NCBI GenBank assembly: GCA_007134725.1
Contig: SLKF01000144.1
Span: 1 to 16,522, forward strand
DNA length: 16,522 nt
Direction of reading: 5' to 3'
DNA from: Clostridiales bacterium
Lineage (GTDB): Bacteria; Bacillota; Clostridia; Peptostreptococcales; T1SED10-28
Below the pieces are notes generated by a model, which did no database searches, was not told where the DNA came from, and saw only the letters and a list, made by a program, of their open reading frames with translations. Both the position numbers and the translations under genes were made by a program. Of this stretch, positions 16,276 through 16,522 are shown in pieces (within the stretch, counting starts at the first letter, position 1; each line of letters opens with the position of its first letter).

Positions 16276-16522
16276 CAAAGCCAAAATGATCATAGGCCTT
16301 AACAGATGCTATTCTTCCCCTTGGTGTACGGCTAAGAAAACCATTTTGTAGTAAAAAAGGTTCATAAACATCCTCTATAGTATTCTTTTCTTCACCGGTG
16401 GATGCGGCTAAGGTATCAATACCTACGGGGCCACCACCAAAGTTTTTAATAATCACTTCTATAATTTTCTGATCTACTTTATCCAGACCAAGTTCATCTA
16501 TTTCCAGTAATTCCAGGGCTTG
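16265..16522 (-). CDS. ruvB: Holliday junction DNA helicase RuvB, C-terminal part (runs off the window)
   Basis: The last 85 residues of RuvB, the AAA+ motor that drives branch migration with RuvA. The visible part is the C-terminal winged-helix domain: the [16 protein letters not shown] segment, [33 protein letters not shown] and RTPRGR, all strongly conserved in the family. The AAA+ core is beyond the window. The order ruvB-queA-tgt is standard in Firmicutes. The 3' end coincides with a 12-base tandem duplication containing the stop codon. Confidence 0.97.
   Translation of the reverse strand, partial: QALELLEIDELGLDKVDQKIIEVIIKNFGGGPVGIDTLAASTGEEKNTIEDVYEPFLLQNGFLSRTPRGRIASVKAYDHFGFAKS

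Overview
The window is a stretch of low-GC Firmicutes chromosome, almost certainly from class Clostridia. Every gene lies on the minus strand, codons are A/T-rich, ribosome binding sites are strong GGAGG-type, and the gene order is a rearranged version of the conserved clostridial run ruvB-queA-tgt-(yajC)-scfA-scfB-secD-secF-(recJ)-apt-rel-dtd-MBL-(hemZ-hisS)-aspS. The gene for the SCIFF peptide and its radical SAM maturase are a clostridial hallmark. I see no transposase, phage gene, CRISPR array, tRNA or rRNA; this is a core-genome region with a few lineage-specific gains and losses. Species cannot be fixed from the sequence alone.

Reading in the direction of transcription (from high to low coordinates): the 3' end of ruvB (Holliday junction helicase), then queA and tgt (queuosine modification of tRNA). 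Next is a 48-residue six-cysteine peptide gene, scfA (13769-13915), too short for ordinary ORF cutoffs. It has its own extended -10 promoter and is followed by a terminator-like hairpin. The maturase scfB, a gamma-class carbonic anhydrase and secD then follow with ATGA start/stop overlaps, and secF comes after. A clear terminator ends this unit.

A UbiB/AarF-family kinase-like gene (7891-9543) sits where many relatives carry recJ. A consensus promoter then drives apt, rel (bifunctional ppGpp synthetase/hydrolase), dtd (D-aminoacyl-tRNA deacylase) and a metallo-beta-lactamase-fold hydrolase. aspS follows; hemZ and hisS, common between the hydrolase and aspS, are absent.

The only gap of about 300 bases without a protein gene (1790-2091) holds a 6S RNA gene with its own promoter, a long closing stem, the Firmicutes-type small hairpin and a candidate pRNA template. 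After it come tcdA (t6A dehydratase), a SoxR-reducing/RseC-like membrane protein and a strong terminator. The window ends in the 5' part of glyA, which has a near-consensus promoter.

Functionally the window is about translation quality and RNA modification (queA, tgt, dtd, aspS, tcdA), global regulation of transcription and growth (rel, 6S RNA), protein export (secDF), purine salvage and one-carbon metabolism (apt, glyA), and one ribosomally made, post-translationally modified peptide system (scfA/scfB) of unknown physiological role. Several upstream start codons sit inside ribosome binding sites or a terminator and were moved to better ones (rel, queA, the UbiB-like gene, the RseC-like gene).
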